Shown in pieces: positions 55,469 to 64,000 of a stretch of 64,000 nucleotides of DNA. The DNA comes from Whitmania pigra (lineage: Eukaryota; Annelida; Clitellata; Hirudinida; Haemopidae): NCBI GenBank assembly GCA_021613335.1, contig JAJTWR010000431.1, positions 2,852,001-2,916,000 on the forward strand, read 5' to 3'. The position numbers and the translations under genes are program-made. How positions within the stretch are numbered: the first letter of the stretch is position 1; every line of letters starts with the position of its first letter. The notes under the pieces were generated by a model. That model did no database searches, was not told the DNA's origin, and worked only from the letters and a program-made list of their open reading frames with translations.

Positions 55469-56242
55469 GTGCTCCTTGCGGTCATCGCTGACATCCATGG
55501 AAATCTGCCGGCACTTGAAGCTGTGCTCGCGGACATCGACCGCCAGAAACCCGACCTTATCATCGCAGCGGGAGATCTCGCGCTGCGCGGGCCGTTCCCA
55601 AGAGAGTGCGTCGAACTCATCCGCGCGCGCTGCCACGCGGTGATCATCGGCAACACCGACGCCTATCTCGCCGGGAATTATCTCCAGAAGTCCTACCAGG
55701 AGCCGCAGCATTGGAAGACCCATCTGCTCGAATGGTCGCGAGCGGAGTTGGGCGAAGAGCATCTCGCGTGGATGCGGGCGCTCCCCTTCTCGATGCGTTT
55801 TAGTCCGGCGCCCTCGCAAGACCTGTTCGTGTGCCACGCGAATCCGCGCAACCTCGAAGACACGCTCGACCCGACGCTCGACGACGAAGCCGTGCGCAAG
55901 TACTTCGTGCACCCGCATCCGGCGGCCATCGCCTTCGGACACCTCCACTTCCCGTACCGCCGCCGAGTCGACCGGACGCTGCTCGTCGATGTCGCCTCGG
56001 TCGGCATTCCGCGCGACGGCGACCGCCGCGCCTGCTGGACCTTATTCAGCGGAACCTCTCGCGGCTGGCACGCGCATTTTCGCCGGGTGCGCTACTCGGT
56101 CTATGCGGTCACCCAAGCGCTCACGACGAAAGACGTTCCGGGGGCGCCGATCTTCTCTCAGAAGCTTCGCGAAGCGCGCTACCGGAACCACGAAGCGCTC
56201 GCGACCGCGGTGCGAAACCTGCCCCACTTCCAAACCCACTGA
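55469..56242 (+). CDS. Calcineurin-like metallophosphoesterase (YfcE/MJ0936-like)
   Basis: A 257-residue phosphoesterase with all metal motifs: IADIHGN (D8, H10), AAGDLALRGP, IGNTDAY, CHANPRN and FGHLH. The fold resembles small cytoplasmic phosphodiesterases; the substrate is unknown. The GTG at 55469 was chosen because the conserved beta strand LLAVIADIHG begins there. Its position eight bases after the -10 element implies a leaderless or nearly leaderless message. It is convergent with ppx. Confidence 0.85.
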   Translation: MLLAVIADIHGNLPALEAVLADIDRQKPDLIIAAGDLALRGPFPRECVELIRARCHAVIIGNTDAYLAGNYLQKSYQEPQHWKTHLLEWSRAELGEEHLAWMRALPFSMRFSPAPSQDLFVCHANPRNLEDTLDPTLDDEAVRKYFVHPHPAAIAFGHLHFPYRRRVDRTLLVDVASVGIPRDGDRRACWTLFSGTSRGWHAHFRRVRYSVYAVTQALTTKDVPGAPIFSQKLREARYRNHEALATAVRNLPHFQTH

Positions 56243-56251
56243 CGCGGACGC

Positions 56252-57847
56252 CTACCGCCTTCGGGGGGCCACTCTCCTGCTACCAGTCTGACGGCGCAGC
56301 GGGCGGCGCTTCACCGCTGGAGCGCGGCGGACCCGAACTTCCAAACTGCGCCCGAAGACTTCGGTGAACAACGCGGCTTCTCGGTCGAGATCCCACAGTT
56401 CAAGTTCGATGGGCGCGCGAACCTGGAGGCTTAGGCGCAATTTGCCCGGGCGGAGCACGGCGGAGAGTTTGCTCACCGGCTGCTGGTGGCTGCGGTCGAG
56501 CGCATCGGCCATGCGCAAGAGTGCGGTGCAGCGGCGAACGACCTTCACTTCGTTCTCATCGAGCGAGCGGAGCAACTCGTGCTGCGGATCCGGCGGCGAA
56601 CGGCGATGGAAACGGGCGATGATCGCCACGAGGAGTTGTTGCCGCTCGCTCAACCCCGGCAGGTCCGCGTGGGTGATCAAATAGTGGCTGTGCTTGTGGT
56701 GGCGGACCGCGCTCACCACGTAGCCGATGTCGTGGAGGAGCGCGGCGGTGTTGAGGAGCACCCAGGCATTCCGGGGCAATTCGCCGTTGGCGGAGAAGCG
56801 CTCGAACAGCGGCCGCACGAGGCGGGCGACCTGGGTCGCGTGCTCTTCGCCGAAGCCGACCCGTCGACCGAGAGCGAGCGCGCCGCCTTCGGCGCTCGAA
56901 TCTTCATCTCCTGGGCGCCGTTGCACCAAATCGACGAGCAACCCATCGCGCAGCCCGCGGGCGGTCGGCTGAATCCCGGAGAGCCCGAGCTCGTCGAGTA
57001 CCGCCTCCAGCACGACCGCGCCGCCGACGATCACGTCGCCGCGGTTCGCGTCGAACTGCTTGCGCCGTTTGGCCGGGCTCATCGCGGCAATCGCCTCAAC
57101 TGCCTTGGAGATCTCCGCGCGGGTCGCCGAAGTGCCCTTCTTCTTGCGGGCAAAGTCGACGACCGCGCCGATGGTGCCGCTGGAGCCGAGCGCGTACGAA
57201 ACGCGACCCAAGCGCGCGCGGATGCCCGCGTCGGCGATGATTTCGCGAGCAAAGGCCCGCATCACTTTGAGCTCTTTTTTCGAGATGGCTTGGTCGGCCT
57301 TGAAGATCTCGGTCAGCCGCACGGCCCCCAAGTCGAGGCTCCACAAGTGCGCCGGTCGCTTGTGCTCGGCAATGATGAGCTCGGTGCTGCCGCCGCCGAT
57401 ATCGACGCAGAGGCTCCGAGCGAGTGAGGGAACACCACTTAAAATGCCGAGGCAGATGAGGCGCGCCTCCTCTTGCCCGGAGATGACTTCGAGGTTGACG
57501 CCGGCCTCCTCGCGCACGCGGCGGACGACCTCGTTGCGATTCTTCGCGTCGCGCATGGCCGAGGTTGCAACCGCGCGCACCTGCGCGTCGTAGCGCCGCA
57601 CGAGTGCCCCGTAGCGACTCAGGGTTTCGACGAGCCGGTCGGCCACTTCGCGGCGGATGACGCCGCTCATGAACACGCCTTCGCCGGGGCGAATCGGCGC
57701 CCGTTCTTGGTGCAATATCTCGTAGCTGTGGTCTGGGCCAACCCGCGCCAGAATCAGCCGAGCGGCATTGGTGCCGACGTCGATGGCCGCGACAACTTGA
57801 CCACGCCCTGGCTGCCCCCGCTCTGGGGTGGCTGCGGGCTCTTTCAC
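56252..57847 (-). CDS. ppx: Exopolyphosphatase / pppGpp phosphatase (Ppx/GppA) with HD domain
   Basis: Degrades polyphosphate, or pppGpp, or both; 531 residues. The ASKHA-fold part has VAAIDVGTNAARL (19-31), SGQEEARL with the catalytic Glu, and VDIGGGSTELI (148-158). A C-terminal HD-type domain contains AALLHDIGY and HHKHSHYLI, and a basic tail (KRRPLRRQTGSRR) ends the protein. The start is a GTG at 57847. It is divergent from ppk1, 131 bases apart, so a polyphosphate role is favoured. Confidence 0.88.
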   Translation of the reverse strand: MKEPAATPERGQPGRGQVVAAIDVGTNAARLILARVGPDHSYEILHQERAPIRPGEGVFMSGVIRREVADRLVETLSRYGALVRRYDAQVRAVATSAMRDAKNRNEVVRRVREEAGVNLEVISGQEEARLICLGILSGVPSLARSLCVDIGGGSTELIIAEHKRPAHLWSLDLGAVRLTEIFKADQAISKKELKVMRAFAREIIADAGIRARLGRVSYALGSSGTIGAVVDFARKKKGTSATRAEISKAVEAIAAMSPAKRRKQFDANRGDVIVGGAVVLEAVLDELGLSGIQPTARGLRDGLLVDLVQRRPGDEDSSAEGGALALGRRVGFGEEHATQVARLVRPLFERFSANGELPRNAWVLLNTAALLHDIGYVVSAVRHHKHSHYLITHADLPGLSERQQLLVAIIARFHRRSPPDPQHELLRSLDENEVKVVRRCTALLRMADALDRSHQQPVSKLSAVLRPGKLRLSLQVRAPIELELWDLDREAALFTEVFGRSLEVRVRRAPAVKRRPLRRQTGSRRVAPRRR

Positions 57848-57909
57848 GAAGCGAAATCCATGGAATGCGTTTCCGGTATCACAGCATTTCCCGTTTCTGC
57901 AGTGAGTCG

Positions 57910-57929
57910 TGGTAGGTGTCTTGGTAGGT
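57910..57929. promoter_or_regulatory. Direct repeat between ppx and ppk1
   Basis: Two identical copies of TGGTAGGT at 57910-57917 and 57922-57929, 12 bases from start to start, in the middle of the divergent control region. Tandem half-sites at about one helical turn are typical of response-regulator operators. The regulator is unknown. Confidence 0.4.
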
Positions 57930-57978
57930 ATAGATCGCTTCTGCAGCTCAACACGTTTGCTTCAGCCTCCGTTATCTC

Positions 57979-60108
57979 ATGGAGCCTACCAACGACCGAA
58001 GCCTCTTTATCAACCGGGAACTCTCCTGGCTCGCATTCAATGAGCGTGTCATTTCCGAAGCGAAAAACTCGGGCTTGCCACTCCACGAGCGCATCAAGTT
58101 TCTAGCTATATCGGCGGCGAACCTCGACGAGTTTTTCATGGTTCGGGTGGCCGGGCTGAAGCAGCAACTTCAGAGCTCCATCTCCGAGAGCCCCGCCGAC
58201 GGCATGTCGCCCGCCGAGCAGATAGCGGCCATCGCCGAGCGGGCCCACCGCATGGTGGAAGACCAATACAACGTGTGGCAGGGCGAGCTGCGCCCGCTCC
58301 TCTCGGCGAATGGCATCGACCTCGTGAGCCGCGATCAACTCACCGTCGAGCAGCGCGCACAGGCTAAGTCGTACTTCCAATCGTCGGTGTTCCCAGTGCT
58401 GACGCCGCTCGCGGTGGACCCAAGCCACCCGTTTCCGAACTTGAAGAACAAGTCGCTCAACTTGGCGTTGAGCCTGCGCCGGGGCGACAAAAAACGGCGG
58501 CGTCCGCAGAGCGATGTGGCGCTCGCGGTGGTGCAGGTGCCGCTCGTGCTCCCGCGGCTCGTGCCGCTCGCGGCGCCGGAAGACCCGCGCTTCATCCTCC
58601 TCGAAGAGCTGATTCTCCTGAACGCAGCGGAGCTCTTTCCTGGGTTCACCGTCGAAGGTGCGGCCATTTTCCGCCTCACCCGAAACTGGGACCTCGATAT
58701 CGACGAAGAAGAGTCAGAAGACCTCCTAGAGTCGGTGCAAAAAGAGCTGCGCCGCCGGGACCGCGGCGCCGTCGTTCGCCTGGAGCTCGACGACGGAGCG
58801 CCGAGCTACCTGGAGTCGCAGCTCGCCCATGCGCTGAATCTCGCCCCCCACGACCTCTACCGGCTGCGGGGACCGCTTCAACTGCAGGACTTCACGGCCC
58901 TCGCCGATGTCGATCCGCGGCCGGAGCATCGGGTCGAGCCGTACGTCCCGGCGATTCCACCGGCGATTCACGTCGCCGACTCCATGTTCCAGCTCATCGC
59001 GCAGAAAGACATTCTCCTCCACCACCCCTACGAATCCTTTGAGCCGGTCGTGCGGTTCATCGAGGAGGCGGCGGAAGATCCGAACGTCCTTGCGATCAAA
59101 CAGACCCTCTACCGAACCACCGGCGATAGTCCCATCGGCCGCGCGCTCTTGCGGGCCTCGGAGAACGGCAAGCAGGTCACCGTGCTCGTCGAGCTCAAAG
59201 CGCGCCTCGACGAGGCGAACAACATCGCCTGGGCACGGCGCATGGAGAACAATGGCATCCACGTGGTCTACGGGCTCCTCGGACTCAAGACCCACTGCAA
59301 GGTCACGTTGGTCGTCCGCCGGGAGCGCAACGGCATTCGCCGCTACGTGCACCTGGGCACCGGGAACTACAACCCGGTGACGGCGCGCCTCTACGCGGAT
59401 CTCTCGCTCTTCACCTCCCGCCCGGAGATCGCCGACGACGCGACCGCCCTCTTCAATATGATCACCGGCTACTCCACCCAGCCGCAATGGAAGCGCCTCT
59501 CCGTTGCTCCGGGGACTCTCCAAGCGAAGATTCTCGAACTCATCGCCCGGGAAACGCAGAAAGCCACCAAGGGAGAACCAGCGCGCATCATCGCGAAGAT
59601 GAACTCGCTTGTGGATCCGGACGTCATTCGCGCTCTCTACGAAGCCAGCCGCGCCGGGGTCGATATCGACTTGTTGATTCGCGGCATCTGCTGCCTACGG
59701 CCACAAGTCCCCGGCACCTCCGAGCGCATTCGAGTACGCAGCATCGTCGATCGCTTTCTCGAACATGCTCGCGCCTTCGTCTTCGGGGCCGGTCCCAACG
59801 CAGATGTCTACATTTCGTCTGCGGACTGGATGCCGCGAAACTTTCACCGCCGGGTCGAGGTGCTCACACCCGTCGAGGATGCGAACTTGAAGGCCCGCAT
59901 CCTCGACGAGGTGCTGGGCATCTCCGCTTCGGACAACGTGAAAGCTCGAGAACTCACCGCCCAAGGGACCTACGTTCCGATCCCGATTCCGCCCGACGGC
60001 CAACCGGTGCGCAGCCAAGCGGTCTTCATGGAACTCGCAAAGCGGTCCCTTGAGCCAAGCCTCCGGGTGGCTCCGCCCCCGGTACCGCTACCGGAAGCCG
60101 TGAAGTAG
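57979..60108 (+). CDS. ppk1: Polyphosphate kinase 1
   Basis: Membrane-associated enzyme that makes polyphosphate from ATP; 709 residues, normal length. It has the N-terminal NRELSWLAFNERV, the autophosphorylated histidine H439 in GLKTHCKVTLV, the second conserved histidine H596 in FLEHARAFVF, and SSADWMPRN. Found divergent from ppx with a shared control region. Confidence 0.96.
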   Translation: MEPTNDRSLFINRELSWLAFNERVISEAKNSGLPLHERIKFLAISAANLDEFFMVRVAGLKQQLQSSISESPADGMSPAEQIAAIAERAHRMVEDQYNVWQGELRPLLSANGIDLVSRDQLTVEQRAQAKSYFQSSVFPVLTPLAVDPSHPFPNLKNKSLNLALSLRRGDKKRRRPQSDVALAVVQVPLVLPRLVPLAAPEDPRFILLEELILLNAAELFPGFTVEGAAIFRLTRNWDLDIDEEESEDLLESVQKELRRRDRGAVVRLELDDGAPSYLESQLAHALNLAPHDLYRLRGPLQLQDFTALADVDPRPEHRVEPYVPAIPPAIHVADSMFQLIAQKDILLHHPYESFEPVVRFIEEAAEDPNVLAIKQTLYRTTGDSPIGRALLRASENGKQVTVLVELKARLDEANNIAWARRMENNGIHVVYGLLGLKTHCKVTLVVRRERNGIRRYVHLGTGNYNPVTARLYADLSLFTSRPEIADDATALFNMITGYSTQPQWKRLSVAPGTLQAKILELIARETQKATKGEPARIIAKMNSLVDPDVIRALYEASRAGVDIDLLIRGICCLRPQVPGTSERIRVRSIVDRFLEHARAFVFGAGPNADVYISSADWMPRNFHRRVEVLTPVEDANLKARILDEVLGISASDNVKARELTAQGTYVPIPIPPDGQPVRSQAVFMELAKRSLEPSLRVAPPPVPLPEAVK

Positions 60109-60146
60109 CCCTTCCGGATACACCCAAATCCTGCTACGCAGCGACT

Positions 60147-60347
60147 ATGGGTCTCAAGTGGGGCGAAATAGTTCTCATTCTCGCGGTGTTTCTCTTGCTG
60201 TTCGGCACGTCGCGACTTCCTCAGCTTGGGCAGAGCTTAGGCTCCGCTATTCGGAACTTTAAAAAGGGATTCTCGGGCAGCGATGAGCCGTCGGAGAAGC
60301 ACCCCAAAAACATCGACGACGGCAAGTCGTCGGACAAGCGCGAATAG
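60147..60347 (+). CDS. tatA: Sec-independent translocase subunit TatA/E
   Basis: Pore-forming component of the twin-arginine translocase, 66 residues: an N-terminal transmembrane helix (about 5-20), the hinge FGTSRLPQLGQSLG, an amphipathic helix AIRNFKKGF and a charged tail. tatB and tatC are not adjacent, so it is an orphan copy or the complex is scattered. It follows ppk1 by 38 bases. Confidence 0.93.
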   Translation: MGLKWGEIVLILAVFLLLFGTSRLPQLGQSLGSAIRNFKKGFSGSDEPSEKHPKNIDDGKSSDKRE

Positions 60348-60518
60348 CTCTTCCAGATCCGTTTCCCCCTCCGTACCTCTCCCCAGCTGAGCTGCAGCAC
60401 CTGTAGCTCGCCAGGCTGTGCTTATGTGCAAACGGCAGAGATCGGCCGCCGCACCGCGAACGCCCTATCCAGACGTGTAATCCCTCACGAGGCGTAAGCG
60501 AAGGACTGACTTTGGGCG

Positions 60519-60534
60519 ACTGACCATGGTCAGT
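60519..60534. repeat. Perfect 16-base palindrome
   Basis: ACTGACCATGGTCAGT is its own reverse complement over all 16 bases. It lies about 120 bases before the predicted promoter of the large lipoprotein gene and could be a dimeric regulator site. Confidence 0.4.
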
Positions 60535-60649
60535 TATCGCGCCACCGGGGCGACGCGCCTCATCGCGCCCTCGCACCCATCCACACAACTCATACACTAA
60601 TTATTAAGCACACTAGCTTCACGCAGACATTATTTGGGCTCACTAATGT

Positions 60650-60678
60650 TGCATGGTTATCCATTCCGCCATTATCAC
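60650..60678 (+). promoter_or_regulatory. Promoter of the Ig-repeat lipoprotein gene
   Basis: TTGCAT at 60650-60655 and TTATCA at 60673-60678 with a 17-base spacer, leaving a leader of about 75 bases before the start codon. Confidence 0.4.
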
Positions 60679-60758
60679 ATTCTAGTGGCATCACGACCAT
60701 TCTGTCGTCATCCACGAGAGGGTACATCAACCAACACCTAGTGAGCCACCGAGTATTT

Positions 60759-63700
60759 ATGCAAAATCATTACAAATCCAAGAGGCTGATTTCGCTGGCT
60801 GCGGCGATGATTTTCGCAGCTTGCAATACCGCTCCAGGGCCCAAGCCCCCAGCCGGAGAAACTCCCGACGCCGGGAAACTCCGTACAGATGCACCGACCA
60901 TTGAATACAAGCCATCCAAGTACGACTGCGTTGTCGAACAGCCATGCTCGATGAACCCGCCGACCGTCGAGGGCAAAGACGTGAAGTATGCCATATCTCC
61001 ACCTCTGCCCCAGGGGATGGCATTTGACGAGTCTCACGGCACTATCTCGGGCTCGCCACGCACAGCCACGCTCGCGATCACCTATACTGTCACTGCATCC
61101 AACTCTCTCGGGAAAGCAACTGCCAGTATCACCATTACTGTTCACGCCGCTGAATTGGCTCCGGAGAGTCTCACGTACGCTTCGAGTTCGGCACAATGCA
61201 CGATTGGAGTCGCGTGCCCCCCGAACCGACCGACAACGACAGGAGGGCGTCCGACGAACTTCTCGGTTACTCCTGCCCTACCTCCGGGATTAGTTATGGA
61301 TCCAGTGACCGGGATCATCAGCGGCACTCCGACCACGATGAGCGCTGCGTTGAACTTCACTGTCACTGCTTCGAACTCCATTGGACAGACGACGACCCAA
61401 CTCTCCATCGCCATCAACGATATCCCCCCCAAGACACTCCTCTATAGTCCCTCATCGGCATCATTGATTCTAGGGGCGGTCGCAAAACATCTCACCCCCG
61501 TAGTCACAGGAGGAAAAGCCACTTCGTACTCGGTAAGCCCGGCGCTGCCTGCCGGAATTACTCTGGATGAAGCTACTGGGGTCATCAGCGGGACGCCTTC
61601 GACCTTACTCGGATCGACCGTTTTCACTGTCGTCGCCAGCAATAGCGGGGGGACCGCTTCGGCCATCTTGAATATCGCCGTGGTCGACAATCCACCCACG
61701 AATCTCAGGTATTCCCTCAATCCAGCCGTGTATGCGCTGAACAAGCCAATCGCGCCGAACATCCCCAGCAACAATGGTGGAGCGACTGTTGAGTATACGC
61801 TGAGCCCTGGGCTCCCGGAAGGGTTAACCCTTGACAACACTACAGGGATCATCAGCGGAACCCCGACGAGTGAAATGGCAACGAAGTTGTATATCATCAC
61901 CGCTACGAACACTGGGGGAGCGACTTCGATCATGCTTCCAATCGAAATCAAAGCACTCGCTCCGACCGACCTTACCTACACAGAGATGAACAGTACCTAT
62001 CACGTCCATGTGCTCATTAGTCCCAACCATCCTAAGACAAAAGGGGCAACCCCAACCAAATACTCTATTACACCTGAACTCCCCGACGGACTCATCCTTT
62101 CGGAGACAACGGGAGTCATCAGCGGCACCCCAAATGCCGGAACACCGAAAGGTTCGTACACGGTTTCAGCCAGCACCGAAGAGGGAACTACCAAAGCGGT
62201 GCTGACAATCGCAGTCACGGACGATCCGCCAAAAGAACTTACGTACGAAAGTTCCAAGAACATATACCGGCGAGACACGGCTATTACTCCTCTTCTGCCT
62301 AGAAGCTCTGGAGGCAAAGCAACCAGCTACGATGTCAGTCCACCGCTGCCCGATGGGCTTGTCATCAACACCCAAACCGGAGAAATCAGTGGCACCCCAA
62401 CGACAGTGGCAGCGGAGGCGAGCTACACCGTCAAGGCGATCAACGACTCCGGAGCGGCAGAAGTGGCGTTGACCATAGCGGTCATCGAAAAGGCTCCGGG
62501 GGAGCTGGCCTACAGCCAAAACCCGGCAACGTACAATGCTGGCTCCACAATTGCGAACAATACTCCTGCCTCGAATGGTGTTCTGATCACGAAGTATGAG
62601 GTATCTCCGGCGTTACCGACGGGTTTGACCATCGACGAAACCACAGGCGTCATCTCCGGAACCCCCACCGTGACAACCCCCAAGGCTACCTACACAGTGA
62701 CCGCTTCCAACGAAACCGACTCGACCAATGTTGAGCTAGAAATCGAAGTTCATGAACGTATCCCCGGACTCTATGTGGATAATGTTCTCCTGCTCGACAA
62801 ATCGACCTCGACGACTTTTGAGGCGCCACTCACCTTCGCCGCTGGTGACCACACCCTCGAAGTACAGGGCACCGGAGACTATACGCTCTCCGGAACCATT
62901 GGGGGCGAAGGCACACTCACCATCTCAGCAGGTGAAGGAAACACCATCACCCTGACAGGCGCACAACGCAACCACGGGATAACCATCAAGAGCGGTAAGC
63001 TCGATTTGATGTCCCAAGGATGGGAGTTTGGCAACCCGGCACGCACCGAAACCGGCGTCATCAAGCGCTACGCAACCCCGAAGGACCTTTCGAGCCAACT
63101 GCGGGCCTGGTTTAATGCCTCCAACGAGAAGACGCTCTTCAGTGATGCTAGCCGCACCACAAGGCAAAAAAACACTGGCGGCGTTGTCCACGGCTGGACC
63201 AACCTTGCAAATCCAGCACTCTCTGCAAAGTCATCCAGCGGCCTGCCGACGTGGAGCGTGGATAAGGACTCTATCGTCATGGTCAGCTCCGCCTACTCTA
63301 TAGGTGATCTCGATCTGCGAGACGGAAGTACGGTCATTGCTGTCGTGAAAACGACTGCGCTGAACGGTCATAGTCCCGCGATCTTTACGGGATCGAAACT
63401 GGATGGAGCAATATCAGTGGCCTTGGGTGCTCAGCCGGGAGTAGTCGGTCAGTCCCCGACCATCTCCGGAGCCTATGCACTCCCTACGGACAATTGGGTC
63501 ATTGCAGACGCACAGCCGATAACCATGAATGAAAAGAAGCTGTTTGGCATGACGTCGAACACCAACCAGATAATCCTGCAGATCAATGGCGAAACGGTCT
63601 CTGTAAGAAACAATCCGATCACCGCCCTTCCGCGCAGCAGTGAGTACTTCATCGCTCGCCGGGGGGACTCCACTCCTGAGTTTTGGAGTGGCAATTTCTT

Positions 63701-63872
63701 CGAACTTGTGGTGGCCAATGGATCGAACGACCTCGAAGCACTCACTGGGTATTTGGCCTGGCACAACAAGCTCGAATCCGAATTGCCTGAAGGCCACGCC
63801 TATCAGAAGGGTCCGCCCGCGGCCACTATCAGCGCCACTGGAGTGTTGATTGAGCCATATGTAAGCAAATAA
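60759..63872 (+). CDS. Large secreted lipoprotein with seven putative Ig (He_PIG-like) repeats
   Basis: A 1037-residue surface or periplasmic protein. The lipoprotein signal is SLAAAMIFAAC with the lipid cysteine at residue 22. Seven repeats of about 88 residues follow (about 46-129, 134-222, 223-310, 312-399, 401-487, 490-576, 579-665), each with a Y-S-x-x-P-x-LP-x-G-L block, an ISGTP turn and a YTVTASN strand. Residues about 765-1027 look like a lectin/concanavalin-type jelly roll, ending in LTGYLAWHNKLESELPEGH. Binding of carbohydrate or another cell surface is plausible. The ATG at 60759 gives a compact signal; a GTG at 60741 is the alternative. Composition is less GC-rich than that of the housekeeping genes. 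Confidence 0.82.
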   Translation: MQNHYKSKRLISLAAAMIFAACNTAPGPKPPAGETPDAGKLRTDAPTIEYKPSKYDCVVEQPCSMNPPTVEGKDVKYAISPPLPQGMAFDESHGTISGSPRTATLAITYTVTASNSLGKATASITITVHAAELAPESLTYASSSAQCTIGVACPPNRPTTTGGRPTNFSVTPALPPGLVMDPVTGIISGTPTTMSAALNFTVTASNSIGQTTTQLSIAINDIPPKTLLYSPSSASLILGAVAKHLTPVVTGGKATSYSVSPALPAGITLDEATGVISGTPSTLLGSTVFTVVASNSGGTASAILNIAVVDNPPTNLRYSLNPAVYALNKPIAPNIPSNNGGATVEYTLSPGLPEGLTLDNTTGIISGTPTSEMATKLYIITATNTGGATSIMLPIEIKALAPTDLTYTEMNSTYHVHVLISPNHPKTKGATPTKYSITPELPDGLILSETTGVISGTPNAGTPKGSYTVSASTEEGTTKAVLTIAVTDDPPKELTYESSKNIYRRDTAITPLLPRSSGGKATSYDVSPPLPDGLVINTQTGEISGTPTTVAAEASYTVKAINDSGAAEVALTIAVIEKAPGELAYSQNPATYNAGSTIANNTPASNGVLITKYEVSPALPTGLTIDETTGVISGTPTVTTPKATYTVTASNETDSTNVELEIEVHERIPGLYVDNVLLLDKSTSTTFEAPLTFAAGDHTLEVQGTGDYTLSGTIGGEGTLTISAGEGNTITLTGAQRNHGITIKSGKLDLMSQGWEFGNPARTETGVIKRYATPKDLSSQLRAWFNASNEKTLFSDASRTTRQKNTGGVVHGWTNLANPALSAKSSSGLPTWSVDKDSIVMVSSAYSIGDLDLRDGSTVIAVVKTTALNGHSPAIFTGSKLDGAISVALGAQPGVVGQSPTISGAYALPTDNWVIADAQPITMNEKKLFGMTSNTNQIILQINGETVSVRNNPITALPRSSEYFIARRGDSTPEFWSGNFFELVVANGSNDLEALTGYLAWHNKLESELPEGHAYQKGPPAATISATGVLIEPYVSK

Positions 63873-63891
63873 GCATCAGACATAATCAGTT

Positions 63892-63928
63892 CAGCGCCTC
63901 CGCCAGCCATCACTGAGCGGAGGCGCTG
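63892..63928. terminator. Hairpin after the Ig-repeat lipoprotein gene
   Basis: A perfect 12-bp stem CAGCGCCTCCGC/GCGGAGGCGCTG with a 13-base loop, 20 bases after the stop. It has no T-run on either strand, so it is either a weak terminator or a 3' end-stabilising structure. Confidence 0.45.
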
Positions 63929-64000
63929 CAATGTGGTGCACTGGCGCAAATCATCATGACAGCAGCTGCTAGGGTTGCGTGCCAGCACCGCTCATCATTA

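Larger units (their letters stand above)
60348..60758. other. Intergenic region between tatA and the Ig-repeat lipoprotein
   Basis: A stretch of 411 bases with no supported gene. It contains the palindrome at 60519-60534 and, in its AT-rich right third, the promoter listed below. No RNA family or terminator with a T-run was recognised. Confidence 0.5.

Noticed and set aside
1..64000. CRISPR arrays, insertion sequences, prophage, toxin-antitoxin or defence islands
   Set aside because: No spaced direct repeats, transposase or integrase motifs, phage structural genes or known defence domains were seen on either strand.

Overview
The window is a GC-rich, gene-dense stretch of a Gram-negative bacterial chromosome. 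Nearly all of it is core and housekeeping gene content. The Gram-negative call rests on lipoprotein signal peptides, a CpoB/YbgF-like envelope protein and TatA. Several families point to the Myxococcota or another former deltaproteobacterial line: a TIGR04563-type short DNA-binding-like protein, a PilZ-only protein, DUF4388 receiver proteins, and the run tilS-ftsH-folP-glmM-pdxJ-nnrD-tsaE. This placement is an inference from gene content. I see no prophage, insertion sequence, CRISPR array or rRNA operon, and one tRNA gene.

Layout. 0-4.7 kb (minus): CHASE2 receptor, dapF, hslV and the N-terminal part of hslU. 4.8-11.8 kb (plus): a lipoprotein, rpsF-rpsR-rplI-dnaB, a fatty acid desaturase, a receiver/degenerate GGDEF protein and a deoxyhypusine-synthase-like protein. 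11.8-22.8 kb (minus): rpsA, thiolase, scoA, scoB, PilZ, a 4Fe-4S RNA methyltransferase, yebC, truA, uracil-DNA glycosylase, an esterase and argS. 23.0-26.9 kb (plus): a DciA-like protein, a CAP-domain protein, an AT-rich patch and a receiver/DUF4388 protein. 26.9-35.7 kb (minus): tilS, ftsH, folP, glmM, pdxJ, nnrD, tsaE and two small genes. 35.7-36.6 kb: a promoter-to-terminator unit without a gene (candidate small RNA), then an isolated TIGR04563 gene. 36.6-38.0 kb (minus): dsbD-like. 38.3-43.4 kb (plus): a complete iscS-iscU-iscA-hscB-hscA-fdx operon and tRNA-Leu(CAG). 43.4-45.3 kb: a GHMP kinase and plsC, divergent. 45.3-48.7 kb (minus): infA-rpmJ-rpsM-rpsK-rpsD-rpoA-rplQ. 48.8-55.3 kb (minus): yceD-rpmF-fabH-fabD-fabG-acpP-fabF-rpiB-cpoB-like. 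55.4-60.3 kb: a metallophosphoesterase, divergent ppx and ppk1, and tatA. 60.8-63.9 kb: a large secreted lipoprotein with seven Ig-like repeats.

How the genes work together. The isc operon is a full iron-sulfur assembly line with an IscR-type operator sequence in front of it but no iscR beside it. The fab cluster gives the type II fatty acid elongation core. Thiolase with ScoA/ScoB forms an acetoacetate activation and cleavage module. ppk1 and ppx face each other across a 131-base control region and set polyphosphate level. Many neighbours overlap by ATGA-type junctions, so translational coupling is common, and GTG and TTG starts are frequent.

I did not find a convincing wholly new multi-gene system. 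The best leads are the orphan promoter/terminator unit at 35.7 kb, the deoxyhypusine-synthase homologue that keeps the catalytic lysine but not the KHH motif, the IscS with about 50 extra residues and its IscR-like operator, the CHASE2 receptor whose cyclase domain has lost its catalytic residues, and the repeat-bearing region between ppx and ppk1.
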